Assembly: GCF_000317675.1 (NCBI RefSeq) | Contig: NC_019776.1 | Coordinates: 248,001 to 312,000 of the forward strand | DNA from: Cyanobacterium aponinum PCC 10605 | Lineage (GTDB): Bacteria; Cyanobacteriota; Cyanobacteriia; Cyanobacteriales; Cyanobacteriaceae | DNA length: 64,000 nucleotides | Reading direction: 5' to 3' | The notes under the pieces: generated by a model | The model's database searches: none | Seen by the model: only the letters and a program-made list of their open reading frames with translations | Told to the model about the DNA's origin: nothing | Program-made: the position numbers and the translations under genes | Part shown: piece after piece, positions 21,601 to 29,726 of the stretch | Numbering within the stretch: position 1 is the stretch's first letter | Layout: each line of letters starts with the position of its first letter

Positions 21601-24477
21601 GAAGATTTTGCTATAGTTGCCCAAGGCTATATTGCAGATTTAGGCATTATTGATTTATCGGCAGGTTTACAAATCAGAAATAATCAGGGTGCTATTCTTA
21701 TCTACTATGGTAACGCCAATGGTATTAGTAATTCCGCTAAACCTGATGTCGTTTTAGTCAATCCTCCTGTTACGGATAATCAGTCTCTTCTTTATGAAAT
21801 CAATCGTTTTACCGCCATTGGAGACATTAATGGTGATGGTTACGATGATGTAGCAGTGTCATCTCCTACTACTAAAAGTAATGAAGGGTCTATTTTTGTT
21901 GTCTTTGGCGGTTCAAGTTGGCAATCAACTTATTCTGCGACAAATCCTTTTGATTTAAGCAGTTTGAGCAACAATCAATCTAATTCAACCACCGATAACT
22001 CTAATACTAATGGCTTTTTAATTACTGGTTTGCCCGCATCTCAAGCTGGAATTTCTCTCAGTGGTGGAGAGGATGTCAACGGTGATGGTTTTGATGATTT
22101 TACCGTAGGCGCACCGGGTAACGATGACGATTTAACCTATGTTATTTTTGGTAGTGATTTTACCCAACAAGTTAATCAAACAGGTACTATTGGGCGCGAT
22201 CGCATGATTGGTACTCCCACAGGAGAAATTTTTATTGCGGGAGAAGGAAATGACAGAATTTATAGTAATGGTGGCGTTGATGTAGTTTATGCCAGTGTGG
22301 GCAATGATTTTGTTACCGTTAATGATACTTATTTTCGTCGTTTGGATGGTGGCACAGGTATTGATACCCTTAAATTTACAGGCTATAACGGACAAAATTG
22401 GGATTTAACAACCCTTTCTCCCGGTAATCGTTTGCGTAACTTTGAAATTTTAGACATCAAAGATTATGGAGAAAATACCTTAACCCTTAATTCCCTCACC
22501 GTGACTCAACTTTCATCTAATAACACCATTACAGTATTAATGGATAAAGAAGATACCCTTAATCTTAGTGCTGATTTTGTCAACGAGGGAATAATCAACC
22601 GCAATGGGGAAACCTATCAAAAATATCGAATTGATGGTGCAACAGTTCTCATTTTAGAGGACATAGTTCAAACAAAAGCATTTACGCCCCTTTCTCTCTC
22701 TCTCTACAATACAGGCGTTGATGATTCAGGTACACCTTTAAATAACAATAGTACGGGAGACCCCCATTATGAATTAGTATCTGCTCCCGACGGCAGTAGT
22801 TCAAATATTCTTGTTACCAATTCAGGAGACGGCATATCTGGATGGATTTCCCCTGATAATAATAACAGTGACTCTTCTCCCCCCGGAGATTATACTTATC
22901 GTACAACTTTTAATTTACCTGACACAGTTAATCTTAGTCAATTCTTTATTGATGGTGAATGGCATACTGATGATGAGGGTATAACTATTACACTTAATGG
23001 TATAGAGCAATATTTAGCAAGTAATCCTAACTTTAACACTGATTTTGTTCCTTTTACTATCAATGAAGGTTTTATCGCAGGAGAAAATATTTTAGAGTTT
23101 ACGGTTAATAATGCAGGTACAGAGATTAATCCCACAGTTTTAAGAGTAAAATTCGATAATGCTTTTGATAGTAACATTCAATTTTCTGCCCCCTCAACTA
23201 ACATTCCTCAAGCAATACTCAATCCTGAAAACGTAAGTCAGGTATCATCAGCAAATAATAGTGTTGTCAGTATAGACGAATCAAATAATATAACAGAAGT
23301 TTCTAGTTCTCTTTTTGCCAATACCAGTAATAATGAAGACAGCACAACTAATTTATACGTCACTAATCCAACCGTTAACGAAGCCGATGGAGAAGTTAAA
23401 TTTACCATTCAACGCACAGGCAACCTAGATAAATATGTCCAAATCCATTATGTAACTCAAGATGGAAGGGCAAAAGCAGGAAACGACTATCATCCCACTG
23501 TTGGTAAAGCTATTTTCACTCCGGGGGAAAGCAGTATTAATGTTTCTGTACCCTTAATCTTAGATGATGTTTATACTGGCACAAAAGACATCGGTTTATT
23601 TGTCACCCTCGAAAAAGAAAGTCATACTCCTTTGATAGATGAATTTAATATTCATGCAGATTTTAATAATGGGATTATTAACAGTTGGCATCATATCCAA
23701 GAAGAATCAACTCATCCTTTGAGTTTAATCAATGGGGAATTAGAATTTAGGGTAACTGCTACAGAAGGAGAAGCAGAAGTTAAACTTTATTTTGACGGTA
23801 ATCATGAGTTTAATCGTTACTATATCTTCAATACCCAAAACCAACGTTATGAGGTATTTGACTTTAACGGGGACACGGGAGCAGAATTATTTGATGAAGA
23901 TGATGATAGTAATTATGAAGGAGTTATTTTACATCTTCAAGACGGTAGCGAACATGATTTAGACGGTGCGAGAAATGGAGTTATTATCAAACGAGGGTTT
24001 TTTGCTGGAGGCAATCCTCCCGAAACTGTTTTAAATAAACCGATGTACCGTTTTCGCAATAGTGATTATGATACGGGTGCTTATCTTTATGCAGGAGAAA
24101 TCGAAAGTGAGTCTATCAGAGAAAATTATCCTAATTTTGTGGAAGAAGGATTCGCTTTTTATGTTTCTACGACTCCTCAAGATGGTTTAATTACTTTTAA
24201 TCGTTTTCAAAATCTCGATTATCCCGGCAGTTACCTTTATGCGGAGGAAACTGAAAGCGAGTCTATAAGAGAAAACTATCCTAATTTTGTGGAAGAAGGA
24301 ATTGCTTTTTATGCTTATCCTCAAGGCTCACAAATGGCAGATGTAATTTCCCGTTTCCAAAGTAATGATTTATTGGGTAGTTATCTATATACGAGCGAAC
24401 CAGAAACAGATAATGTTATCAGTAACTATGCTAATTTTAATCTTGAAGGTATTGCTTTTGAAGCGGTTGTTGCCTAA
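18676..24477 (+). CDS. Giant surface protein, C-terminal piece: FG-GAP, sialidase-like, RTX, Calx-beta, DUF5648
   Basis: 1933 residues from ATG 18676; the frame is open back to 18562, right after the TAA that ends the middle piece. Domains in order: about 12 integrin-like FG-GAP calcium loops (GDIDGDGIEDLVIGAP type; about 5-610 and 970-1155), a sialidase-like propeller between them (655-950, SRDGNTWEN, SQDSGNSWEN), an RTX calcium stretch (1171-1231, AGEGNDRIYSNGGVD), a jelly-roll domain (1348-1495), a Calx-beta domain (1561-1645), a choice-of-anchor-U-like domain (1651-1778) and three C-terminal DUF5648 repeats (1788-1933, YRFRNSDYDTGAYLYAGE). Such proteins mediate adhesion or cell-surface carbohydrate binding. 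It could still be expressed from its own start. Confidence 0.75.
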   Translation: MSLVTGDIDGDGIEDLVIGAPNVNNGDGIVYVIRGSYIADNQGQIININSDNSFSDQKNTASNNIGFVFNPTVTGAYFGYAVAVGNFDGNGSLDLAISSPGASKGDGLVYIAHNNSELQTFATGSNGENLGYSLAVSQANGKQSFSGNTTIDDLIVGAPSYASSVSNQWVGADQLPSENQNLFPNTTSTAIGKVYVFGNNQTTPLYSFTGSILPSTNGTAENSFTGSALASDDWNLDGARDLAISAPGSDNSDGLVYVVKGGKPTSGDLDSISNLIILGGLPFSKTGSEIASAGDVNGDGYEDFLVGAPQGLMGVGQSYLLFGPLDLDSQGTLFNLNVTATDSKKTFLLNGSQPYQLTGSALSGIGDVNNDNVDDLMITAPNAQQLYAVFGHQWLADDGSIKLADISADNGFVIDGDLYKANSKSLNGNGNNVLILGDINGDGFADVLSGGSEDGAVIIFGSSTENLLDASVGSNDLILSVANHSIQDFASLGDYNGDGLQDFGVIDDDNNFYIQLGSNNLNSLGNLSLSNPSVTSIIEAIELGDYNGDGYDDILLNTSSNSRIYLGNEEGNVNNFLTFNPVGGNSFSDYTFGSIGDIDGDGYQDIATGLPQSNFTIQDAANGQFTIYTNRGNQSILPPVTPSLSNFPSNDYNPTIASYGVPSQQSPVPPNFAVYQGYLYMTFKGNGNDDINVMRSRDGNTWENQVVLTSLQTPYSPSLVVFEDKLYLIHTFEDSTIYITPFTGDDNSISFGEYTALIADAGTSPTPIVFNNKLYIFYIADGDDQINYITLSDPANVTEFGYDEFNYINGQQSFDRVGATLTPDGEKLVLAYKNSNKADIYITNFDGSNWSEGKIVQDSQNNNNTIETTDGVSLTTVGNNIYLAYEGTKPNDLRYIYSQDSGNSWENDRNTPNQLVNGGASLTFFQSSLYFGYSSQVTSNAPLYVSYSEPIYNTNQTQQLGEQLYSIGDFNGDGIEDFAIVAQGYIADLGIIDLSAGLQIRNNQGAILIYYGNANGISNSAKPDVVLVNPPVTDNQSLLYEINRFTAIGDINGDGYDDVAVSSPTTKSNEGSIFVVFGGSSWQSTYSATNPFDLSSLSNNQSNSTTDNSNTNGFLITGLPASQAGISLSGGEDVNGDGFDDFTVGAPGNDDDLTYVIFGSDFTQQVNQTGTIGRDRMIGTPTGEIFIAGEGNDRIYSNGGVDVVYASVGNDFVTVNDTYFRRLDGGTGIDTLKFTGYNGQNWDLTTLSPGNRLRNFEILDIKDYGENTLTLNSLTVTQLSSNNTITVLMDKEDTLNLSADFVNEGIINRNGETYQKYRIDGATVLILEDIVQTKAFTPLSLSLYNTGVDDSGTPLNNNSTGDPHYELVSAPDGSSSNILVTNSGDGISGWISPDNNNSDSSPPGDYTYRTTFNLPDTVNLSQFFIDGEWHTDDEGITITLNGIEQYLASNPNFNTDFVPFTINEGFIAGENILEFTVNNAGTEINPTVLRVKFDNAFDSNIQFSAPSTNIPQAILNPENVSQVSSANNSVVSIDESNNITEVSSSLFANTSNNEDSTTNLYVTNPTVNEADGEVKFTIQRTGNLDKYVQIHYVTQDGRAKAGNDYHPTVGKAIFTPGESSINVSVPLILDDVYTGTKDIGLFVTLEKESHTPLIDEFNIHADFNNGIINSWHHIQEESTHPLSLINGELEFRVTATEGEAEVKLYFDGNHEFNRYYIFNTQNQRYEVFDFNGDTGAELFDEDDDSNYEGVILHLQDGSEHDLDGARNGVIIKRGFFAGGNPPETVLNKPMYRFRNSDYDTGAYLYAGEIESESIRENYPNFVEEGFAFYVSTTPQDGLITFNRFQNLDYPGSYLYAEETESESIRENYPNFVEEGIAFYAYPQGSQMADVISRFQSNDLLGSYLYTSEPETDNVISNYANFNLEGIAFEAVVA

Positions 24478-24611
24478 AACTACCTGAGTTCTATGAAAAA
24501 AGTTTTTAAAAAGAAGAAGTTAAGATCCATCCCTCTGATATACAATAATTGCAGAAATTACAGAATCCATAAATTGCAAGTGTTTACGGAATTTGACAAT
24601 AGAGGGATAAT

Positions 24612-25301
24612 TTATAGATAGCCGTGGGTTGCCAAAAAATCTAAACTAATATCTTCTTGGGGCAATTTTCCGAGACGATGACTAATTAATCTGTCCACAT
24701 ATTTACCCAAAATATCACTCTCTAAATTAACCCAATCTCCCGCTTGTAATAAAGATAAATTAGTTTGGGCATAAGTGTGAGGAATAACCGCAACAGTAAA
24801 CCATTCCCCAGATTGACTATCACATCTTGCAATAGTTAAACTAATTCCATTAACGGCAATACTAGCCTTAGAAACAATATAAGGAGCAATATATTCTTGC
24901 CATTGCTTTTTTAGCTCAGAGGGGAAAGAAAAAGTCATTTCCCACGACTGCTGTTTATTTACTGACTCTATTAAACAACCAATTCCATCTACATGACCAC
25001 TTACAAAATGTCCCCCAATCTTACCGCCCACTCTGAGTGAAGTTTCGAGATTAACTTTTTTCTGTTTGATAGTACTTTTTCCCAATGTTGTACGTTGTAA
25101 AGTTTCAGGAGAAGCAGTAGCGGTAAAGCCTCCTTGCAAAATCTTTTCTACCGTTAGACAAATACCATCAACAGCAACACTATCTCCTATTTCTAAATCA
25201 TGACAAATAAGATGTTGGGCTTGAGAGTCAATATCTATTTGATATAAATCATTTTCTAAACTTCTGATTTTTCCAACCCCTTGTACTAATCCAGTAAACA
25301 T
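24612..25301 (-). CDS. ribE: Riboflavin synthase alpha chain
   Basis: 229 residues. It converts two 6,7-dimethyl-8-ribityllumazines to riboflavin. The start MFTGLVQGVGKI is the family hallmark, and two lumazine-binding repeats follow (SVAVDGICLTV in the first, SIAVNGISLTI in the second). HFVSGHVDG sits at the first repeat's end. The length is slightly above the usual 200-220. It is a single minus-strand gene, divergent from the DUF3288 gene with about 86 bases between them that must hold both promoters. The symbol ribE or ribC varies between genomes. Confidence 0.95.
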   Translation of the reverse strand: MFTGLVQGVGKIRSLENDLYQIDIDSQAQHLICHDLEIGDSVAVDGICLTVEKILQGGFTATASPETLQRTTLGKSTIKQKKVNLETSLRVGGKIGGHFVSGHVDGIGCLIESVNKQQSWEMTFSFPSELKKQWQEYIAPYIVSKASIAVNGISLTIARCDSQSGEWFTVAVIPHTYAQTNLSLLQAGDWVNLESDILGKYVDRLISHRLGKLPQEDISLDFLATHGYL

Positions 25302-25387
25302 CTACCCTGTTTTATCTTTAATATGACTTTTTACTATAATACTTTGAATTAAGGGCAATAAATGATAAAAATAATTTTTATAACATT

Positions 25388-25675
25388 ATGGTAATAGATC
25401 AAAAACATCCTTTAGGGCATATAGACAGAGAAATAGTTAAACAGATATTTGTTGAGGGAAAAAATGATTATAACTTAGCGGAAGTAGCAAGGCTAAAAAT
25501 ACGTTACCAAAATTTCCCCGGTGCTAGAGATATTCAATTTGACTTGGACTCCATCTTACAACAATGGGAAATGACTGAAGATGAATTATTTGCAGAATCA
25601 AGGAAGTTGCATCAAAATAGCTCTATCTATCGCAAAAAAGTGAAAGGGGATGAGGAGAGAGAAGATTGGAGTTAA
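25388..25675 (+). CDS. DUF3288 family protein
   Basis: 95 residues, matching the small cyanobacterial DUF3288 family from end to end: HPLGHIDREIV near the start, the central YNLAEVARLKIRYQNFPGARDIQ, and the DSILQQWEMTEDELF end. It has no signal peptide or membrane helix. The function is unknown. It is divergently oriented from ribE. A repeat-derived palindrome lies 34 bases after its stop and probably serves as terminator. Confidence 0.8.
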   Translation: MVIDQKHPLGHIDREIVKQIFVEGKNDYNLAEVARLKIRYQNFPGARDIQFDLDSILQQWEMTEDELFAESRKLHQNSSIYRKKVKGDEEREDWS

Positions 25676-25708
25676 TCTGAGTTTAATCCAAAATTGTAGG
25701 TTAAAGTA

Positions 25709-25760
25709 GGCAAGAGGCAAACCCCTCTTTATCCCCTCTCGAGAGGGGGAGGGCAAAAGT
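25709..25760. repeat. Dispersed palindromic repeat (GGCAAACCCC type)
   Basis: GGCAAACCCCTCTTTATCCC runs into CTCTCGAGAGGGGGAGGGCA. A close copy lies at 34969-35016 and a truncated one near 39478-39505. The CTCTCGAGAG core is a perfect palindrome. All copies sit between genes. Confidence 0.7.
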
Positions 25761-25847
25761 GTATAATTAACTTCTCCCTAATACCTCAATACCCCAATCC
25801 CCCAATAACCTTACACTCCAACACCTTAAACCTTTATGATAAATTCT

Positions 25848-27137
25848 CTAAATAACTGTGTTATCGGGAATAACGGCATTTTTGATAATGACGATGATGC
25901 CATTACGGATTAAGAAACCTTCATCTTCTCGATTAGCTTCTTCCACTCTGTCTTTATTTGTAATGATCACGTTTTGACCTATTCGAGCATTTTTGTCTAT
26001 AATAGCCCTTCTTATGGTAGAGTTTGCTCCTATTCCCACTGGAACGCTACCTTGTTCGATTTTGCTTTTTCTGACGCTAAAAGGCTCGTAAAAATCGGCA
26101 CCCATTACTAAAGTATCTTCGACAATGCAGTTGTTTTCTATGCGAGTACGAACCCCTAAAACACAGTGATTAATACGACATTCTTTGATGATGCAACCTT
26201 CACCGATAATGGATTGAGTTACATTAGAATTTAAGAGTTTAGTGGGGGGTAAATAACGGGAACGAGTATAAATAGGAGCTTTTTCGTCGTAGAAGCTGAA
26301 ATCAGGTTGAGGTTGATTAGTTAGAGCTAAATTTGCGTCATAGAAAGCCTCAATAGTTCCAATATCTTCCCAATAACCTTTATATAAGTATGCCTGAATG
26401 CGATGATCTTTTGCCGCAAAGGGAATAACTTCTTTCCCGAAGTCTGTTTGATTGGGGTTTTGTCTTAAGAGTTTTTCCAATACTTCTTTTTTGAAGACAT
26501 AAATACCCATTGAAGCAATATAGGGTTTTTCTTTAGCTTGTTCAGGATTTAAACCTAAAATAGAAGTATCTACTGCCATCTGTTTGAGGGCTTCCCCTTC
26601 TGGTTTTTCACTAAAGCTAATAATTCTGCCATTGTCATCGATTTTCATTAAACCGAAAGCCGAGGCTTTTTGTTCGTCAATGGGTACAACAGATATAGTA
26701 ATATCGGCATTAGTATCACGGTGATGTTGCACAAATTTACTATAGTCCATGCGATAGAGATGATCTCCTGATAAGATAATATATTCATCTACATCCCATT
26801 CTTCAAATAGCCATAAGTATTGACGTACTGCATCTGCTGTACCCTGAAACCAATCAGGATTTTCTTTGGTTTGTTGAGCGGCTAATACTTCTACAAATCC
26901 ATCACTGAAGCCCGAAAAGTTATAGGCTTTGCTAATGTGACGGTTTAAGGAAGCAGAGTTAAATTGAGTTAAAACGTAGATTTTTAATATCTCTGAGTTG
27001 ATACAGTTGCTAATAGGAATGTCTATTAAACGATATTTCCCCGCTAAAGGCACGGCTGGTTTTGCCCGTAGTTTGGTGAGGGGGTAAAGTCTTGTACCTG
27101 CGCCTCCGCCTAAGATGATGCTTAGTACTCTTTTCAT
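25848..27137 (-). CDS. glgC: Glucose-1-phosphate adenylyltransferase (ADP-glucose pyrophosphorylase)
   Basis: 429 residues, full family length. It makes ADP-glucose for glycogen synthesis and is the regulated step. The nucleotide-binding [20 protein letters not shown] is at residues 10-29, followed by the [13 protein letters not shown] segment, [10 protein letters not shown] (catalytic Asp), [10 protein letters not shown] and the C-terminal left-handed beta helix ([10 protein letters not shown], ending [10 protein letters not shown]). The allosteric lysine region near the C-terminus ([10 protein letters not shown]) is present, as in 3-phosphoglycerate-activated cyanobacterial enzymes. Monocistronic by spacing. 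Confidence 0.97.
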   Translation of the reverse strand: MKRVLSIILGGGAGTRLYPLTKLRAKPAVPLAGKYRLIDIPISNCINSEILKIYVLTQFNSASLNRHISKAYNFSGFSDGFVEVLAAQQTKENPDWFQGTADAVRQYLWLFEEWDVDEYIILSGDHLYRMDYSKFVQHHRDTNADITISVVPIDEQKASAFGLMKIDDNGRIISFSEKPEGEALKQMAVDTSILGLNPEQAKEKPYIASMGIYVFKKEVLEKLLRQNPNQTDFGKEVIPFAAKDHRIQAYLYKGYWEDIGTIEAFYDANLALTNQPQPDFSFYDEKAPIYTRSRYLPPTKLLNSNVTQSIIGEGCIIKECRINHCVLGVRTRIENNCIVEDTLVMGADFYEPFSVRKSKIEQGSVPVGIGANSTIRRAIIDKNARIGQNVIITNKDRVEEANREDEGFLIRNGIIVIIKNAVIPDNTVI

Positions 27138-27321
27138 AAAATTTTTCTATCAAATAGCTTTTATTAGAAAGTTTATTGGTTAATGGTCAATCAGACAATG
27201 ATAATTATTGAATAGTTCGGACTTTGGAGTTAGGGTGTTAGAGTATTAAGGGTGTTCGGAATTCAGCTAACTTTGTACTTAGTGTTTATAATATTTTATG
27301 TTGTGTCGATTGTTTGCTATT

Positions 27322-27534
27322 ATGAAAACGAATATTGATCTTGATGAAAAACTCGAAAAAAAAGGCTTTGCTATCACAGGATTGAGAACCAAAAAAGAAT
27401 TAGTGAATTTTGCTTTAGCTGAATGAGTCAAAAATCACACTCAAAAAGACCTTTTAGAATTGGCGGGGGAGATTGAATTTATCGACGGTTTTGGCACTAA
27501 TATGGTGAGAACAAATCGTTATGTTATTGATTGA
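27322..27534 (+). pseudogene. VapB-type antitoxin, broken by an in-frame TGA
   Basis: From ATG 27322 the frame encodes a ribbon-helix-helix start MKTNIDLDEKLEKKGFAITG followed by LRTKKELVNFALAE, as in VapB antitoxins. Codon 35 (27424-27426) is TGA, and after it the same frame continues VKNHTQKDLLELAGEIEF to a stop at 27532-27534. The ELV/ALRELV motif of relatives shows TGA replaced a Leu-type codon. The end overlaps the toxin start by 14 bases, the usual arrangement. The product would be only 34 residues and lacks the toxin-binding tail. Confidence 0.75.
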
Positions 27535-27931
27535 TACGTCAATTTGGATTGAAGTGTTACGGGATAAGTCCAAGATTAAGTCGGCAAAACTCAAAAAGAT
27601 GATTGATGGGAGAAATTATTTCCTTCCTATTTTTACCAGAATGGAACTTTTACAAGGATGCAAAGACGAGATTGAGTGGATAAAAATAAGTTCTTATCTA
27701 ACACGATAAAATTATCTTGAACCTGATTATTCTTCTATATGGGATAATTGTGCTAGGTTATATTTTGAGCTTCGATGTCAGGGAATTACTATTTGTAGTA
27801 ATATTGACTGTGCCATCGCAGTTATGGCTATGGAAAATAATTTTATCTTATATCATTGTGATAGAGATTTTGAAAAAATCGCCAAATATACTGTTCTCAA
27901 ACAGAAGAAACTTAATCTTATATCTGGCTAA
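27521..27931 (+). pseudogene. VapC PIN-domain toxin, broken by an in-frame TAA
   Basis: 136 codons in one frame with a single stop at codon 63 (TAA 27707-27709). The first half carries the PIN start MLLIDTSIWIEVL and RMELLQG; the second half (LEPDYSSIWDNCARLYF, NIDCAIAVMAMENNFIL, HCDRDFEKIA) carries the remaining acidic residues. All four PIN acidic positions are still present, so the stop appears to be the only lesion. VapC enzymes are ribonucleases held in check by VapB. Here the antitoxin is broken as well. Confidence 0.78.
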
Positions 27932-27965
27932 TGATAATCAATAAAGATTTTATTCGATCTACTTT

Positions 27966-28946
27966 ATGGGTAAATCTGTTTGGAGCTTAGATCATGCAAG
28001 GTTGCATAAATTATTAAAAGATAAAGATTTAGTAGCTAAATCTAGCAGAATTTTGATTGCTGTTTCTGGTGGCCAGGATTCTCTGTGTTTAGCTCGTTTA
28101 TGCTTGGATTTACAGTCTAAATGGTCTTGGAAAATTGCGATCGCACATTTTGATCATCAATGGGAATGCGATCGAGGTTTAAGTTCTCATATTGCTAAGA
28201 TATGTGATGATTGGGGGGTTAATTTTTATCTATCTCAAGCCCAAGAAAAAATTAGGGAAAGGGAAGGAGAGGCAAGAAAATATCGTTATGAAGCCCTGAT
28301 TAATATTGCTACTGAGTATGATTTTAATTATCTTTTAACAGGACACACAAGAAGCGATCGCGCTGAAACATTTATCTATAATTTAATGAGAGGAGCAGGA
28401 ATAGAAGGATTAACTGCGTTGAATTGGAGGAGAAAAATAAATGAGAATTTAACCCTTGTACGCCCTTTGCTCGATTTTACAAGGCAAGAAACAGGGCAAT
28501 TTTGTCATAAGTGGCAGTTACCAGTATGGGAAGATAAATATAATCAAGAGCGTAAATTTGCTCGTAATCGCATTCGTTTGGATTTAATACCTTACTTACA
28601 AACAGAATTTAATCCTCAAATAGAAAAACATTTAACCCAAACCGCCGAAATTCTCAGAGCAGATTTAACCTATTTAAAACAGGAAACAACCAGACTTTAT
28701 GAACAAGTTTATAATCACGAAAATAACAGCTTAAAATGTGAAGAACTCAGAAAAATTAGCCTTAATTTCCAAAGAAGAATTGTCAAGGATTTTTTAGTCC
28801 AAAACTTGCAAAAGATGCCTAATTTTGAGCAGATAGAAGCGGTTGTTAAGTTAATTGAATCCCCTAACCTCACCGCTACTTCTACTTTAATTAAAAATAA
28901 AATTGCTCAAGTCAAAAATAGGGAAATATTGATCAAAAATAATTAA
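27966..28946 (+). CDS. tilS: tRNA(Ile)-lysidine synthase
   Basis: 326 residues. It modifies C34 of tRNA-Ile (CAT) to lysidine so the tRNA reads AUA codons. The PP-loop ATP-binding motif SGGQDSLCLARL is at about residues 34-45 (canonical SGGxDS), followed by HFDHQWE and LLTGHTRSDRAETFIYNLMRGAG, with the conserved HxxxDxxET-type segment. The C-terminal domain is short, as in cyanobacterial TilS. The start ATG 27966 gives a normal N-terminus. It is likely essential. It follows the dead vapBC pair on the same strand. Confidence 0.93.
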   Translation: MGKSVWSLDHARLHKLLKDKDLVAKSSRILIAVSGGQDSLCLARLCLDLQSKWSWKIAIAHFDHQWECDRGLSSHIAKICDDWGVNFYLSQAQEKIREREGEARKYRYEALINIATEYDFNYLLTGHTRSDRAETFIYNLMRGAGIEGLTALNWRRKINENLTLVRPLLDFTRQETGQFCHKWQLPVWEDKYNQERKFARNRIRLDLIPYLQTEFNPQIEKHLTQTAEILRADLTYLKQETTRLYEQVYNHENNSLKCEELRKISLNFQRRIVKDFLVQNLQKMPNFEQIEAVVKLIESPNLTATSTLIKNKIAQVKNREILIKNN

Positions 28947-29011
28947 ACTTTTTTCAGTAGAAGAACTCAAAAAGTTCGATATGGTAATCCTATATTAGTT
29001 GTGAAACATCT

Positions 29012-29293
29012 TTACCATTTTAAAATAGCTTTATCTATTCCTTGTTCTCGTCTAACTTTGCTATCTTTTTCCATCCAAGCAATAATTTGTTCACTGCTTA
29101 AAGAATCTACTGAAACATCTAAATCTTGAGCTATTAACTGTAAAACTCTCAAGGAAGAAATCGTCAATCGAGTTAAAAATTTTTCTTCTGAAGTTAATAG
29201 ACTTGCTTCCACCGCCAAAGATTCTTCTTGAGTTAAAAATTGTTGATTATTAAGCATAATTATTTCTAAATGGTCTATTTTTCTGATTATCAA
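29012..29293 (-). CDS. Small hypothetical protein
   Basis: 93 residues, acidic-helical, with no signal or membrane segment. The better start may be the ATG at 29257 (MLNNQQFLTQEESLAVEASL), since the first 12 residues look untranslated. The ending (EQIIAWMEKDSKVRREQGID) suggests a small helical bundle. I do not recognise the family. It converges with tilS and is divergent from the DUF2288 gene 45 bases away. Confidence 0.55.
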   Translation of the reverse strand: MIIRKIDHLEIIMLNNQQFLTQEESLAVEASLLTSEEKFLTRLTISSLRVLQLIAQDLDVSVDSLSSEQIIAWMEKDSKVRREQGIDKAILKW

Positions 29294-29338
29294 TCACTGG
29301 TACAATAACCAAAAGTGATATTAAGTAATTATTGATTC

Positions 29339-29635
29339 ATGTCAGATTTTAAAGCACAATTAAAAGAACAGTTAGCTGAAGTTGATTGGAAAGATTTAAT
29401 ACCCCACGCTCAAAGAGATGCTCTTATTATTGTACACCCTCAACTAGATCTTATTGAAGTAGGATGTGCGATCGCACTTGATGATACTTTCTTAGTACAA
29501 AATTGGATTAGTGAGCAGTTAATAAAAAAACCCTCCTCAGAAGAATTAAGTAACTGGAATGAAGAACCAGAAATAAAATTTAAAACCTTAATAGTACAAC
29601 CCTTTGTCATCGCCTCAGTTATTCCCTCCATCTAA
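29339..29635 (+). CDS. DUF2288 family protein
   Basis: 98 residues matching DUF2288: LKEQLAEVDWKDLIPHAQRD, then ALIIVHPQLDLIEVGCAIALDD and a final VQPFVIASV that corresponds to the family's PWVLVQ ending. The function is unknown. Its 3' end lies 91 bases before gadB on the same strand, so co-transcription is possible but not shown. Confidence 0.8.
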   Translation: MSDFKAQLKEQLAEVDWKDLIPHAQRDALIIVHPQLDLIEVGCAIALDDTFLVQNWISEQLIKKPSSEELSNWNEEPEIKFKTLIVQPFVIASVIPSI

Positions 29636-29726
29636 ACTAAGTTGAAATTAGTCAAGAAGGATATTTTTTGTTGAAATCATCAATTTGTCAGCTAACCTGA
29701 TGTTGAGGATTCAATAAATTTTAATT

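Noticed and set aside
27300-27321. Earlier ATG for the VapB relic (about 27299)
   Set aside because: The upstream ATG is in a different frame from the ribbon-helix-helix start; ATG 27322 gives the family N-terminus.
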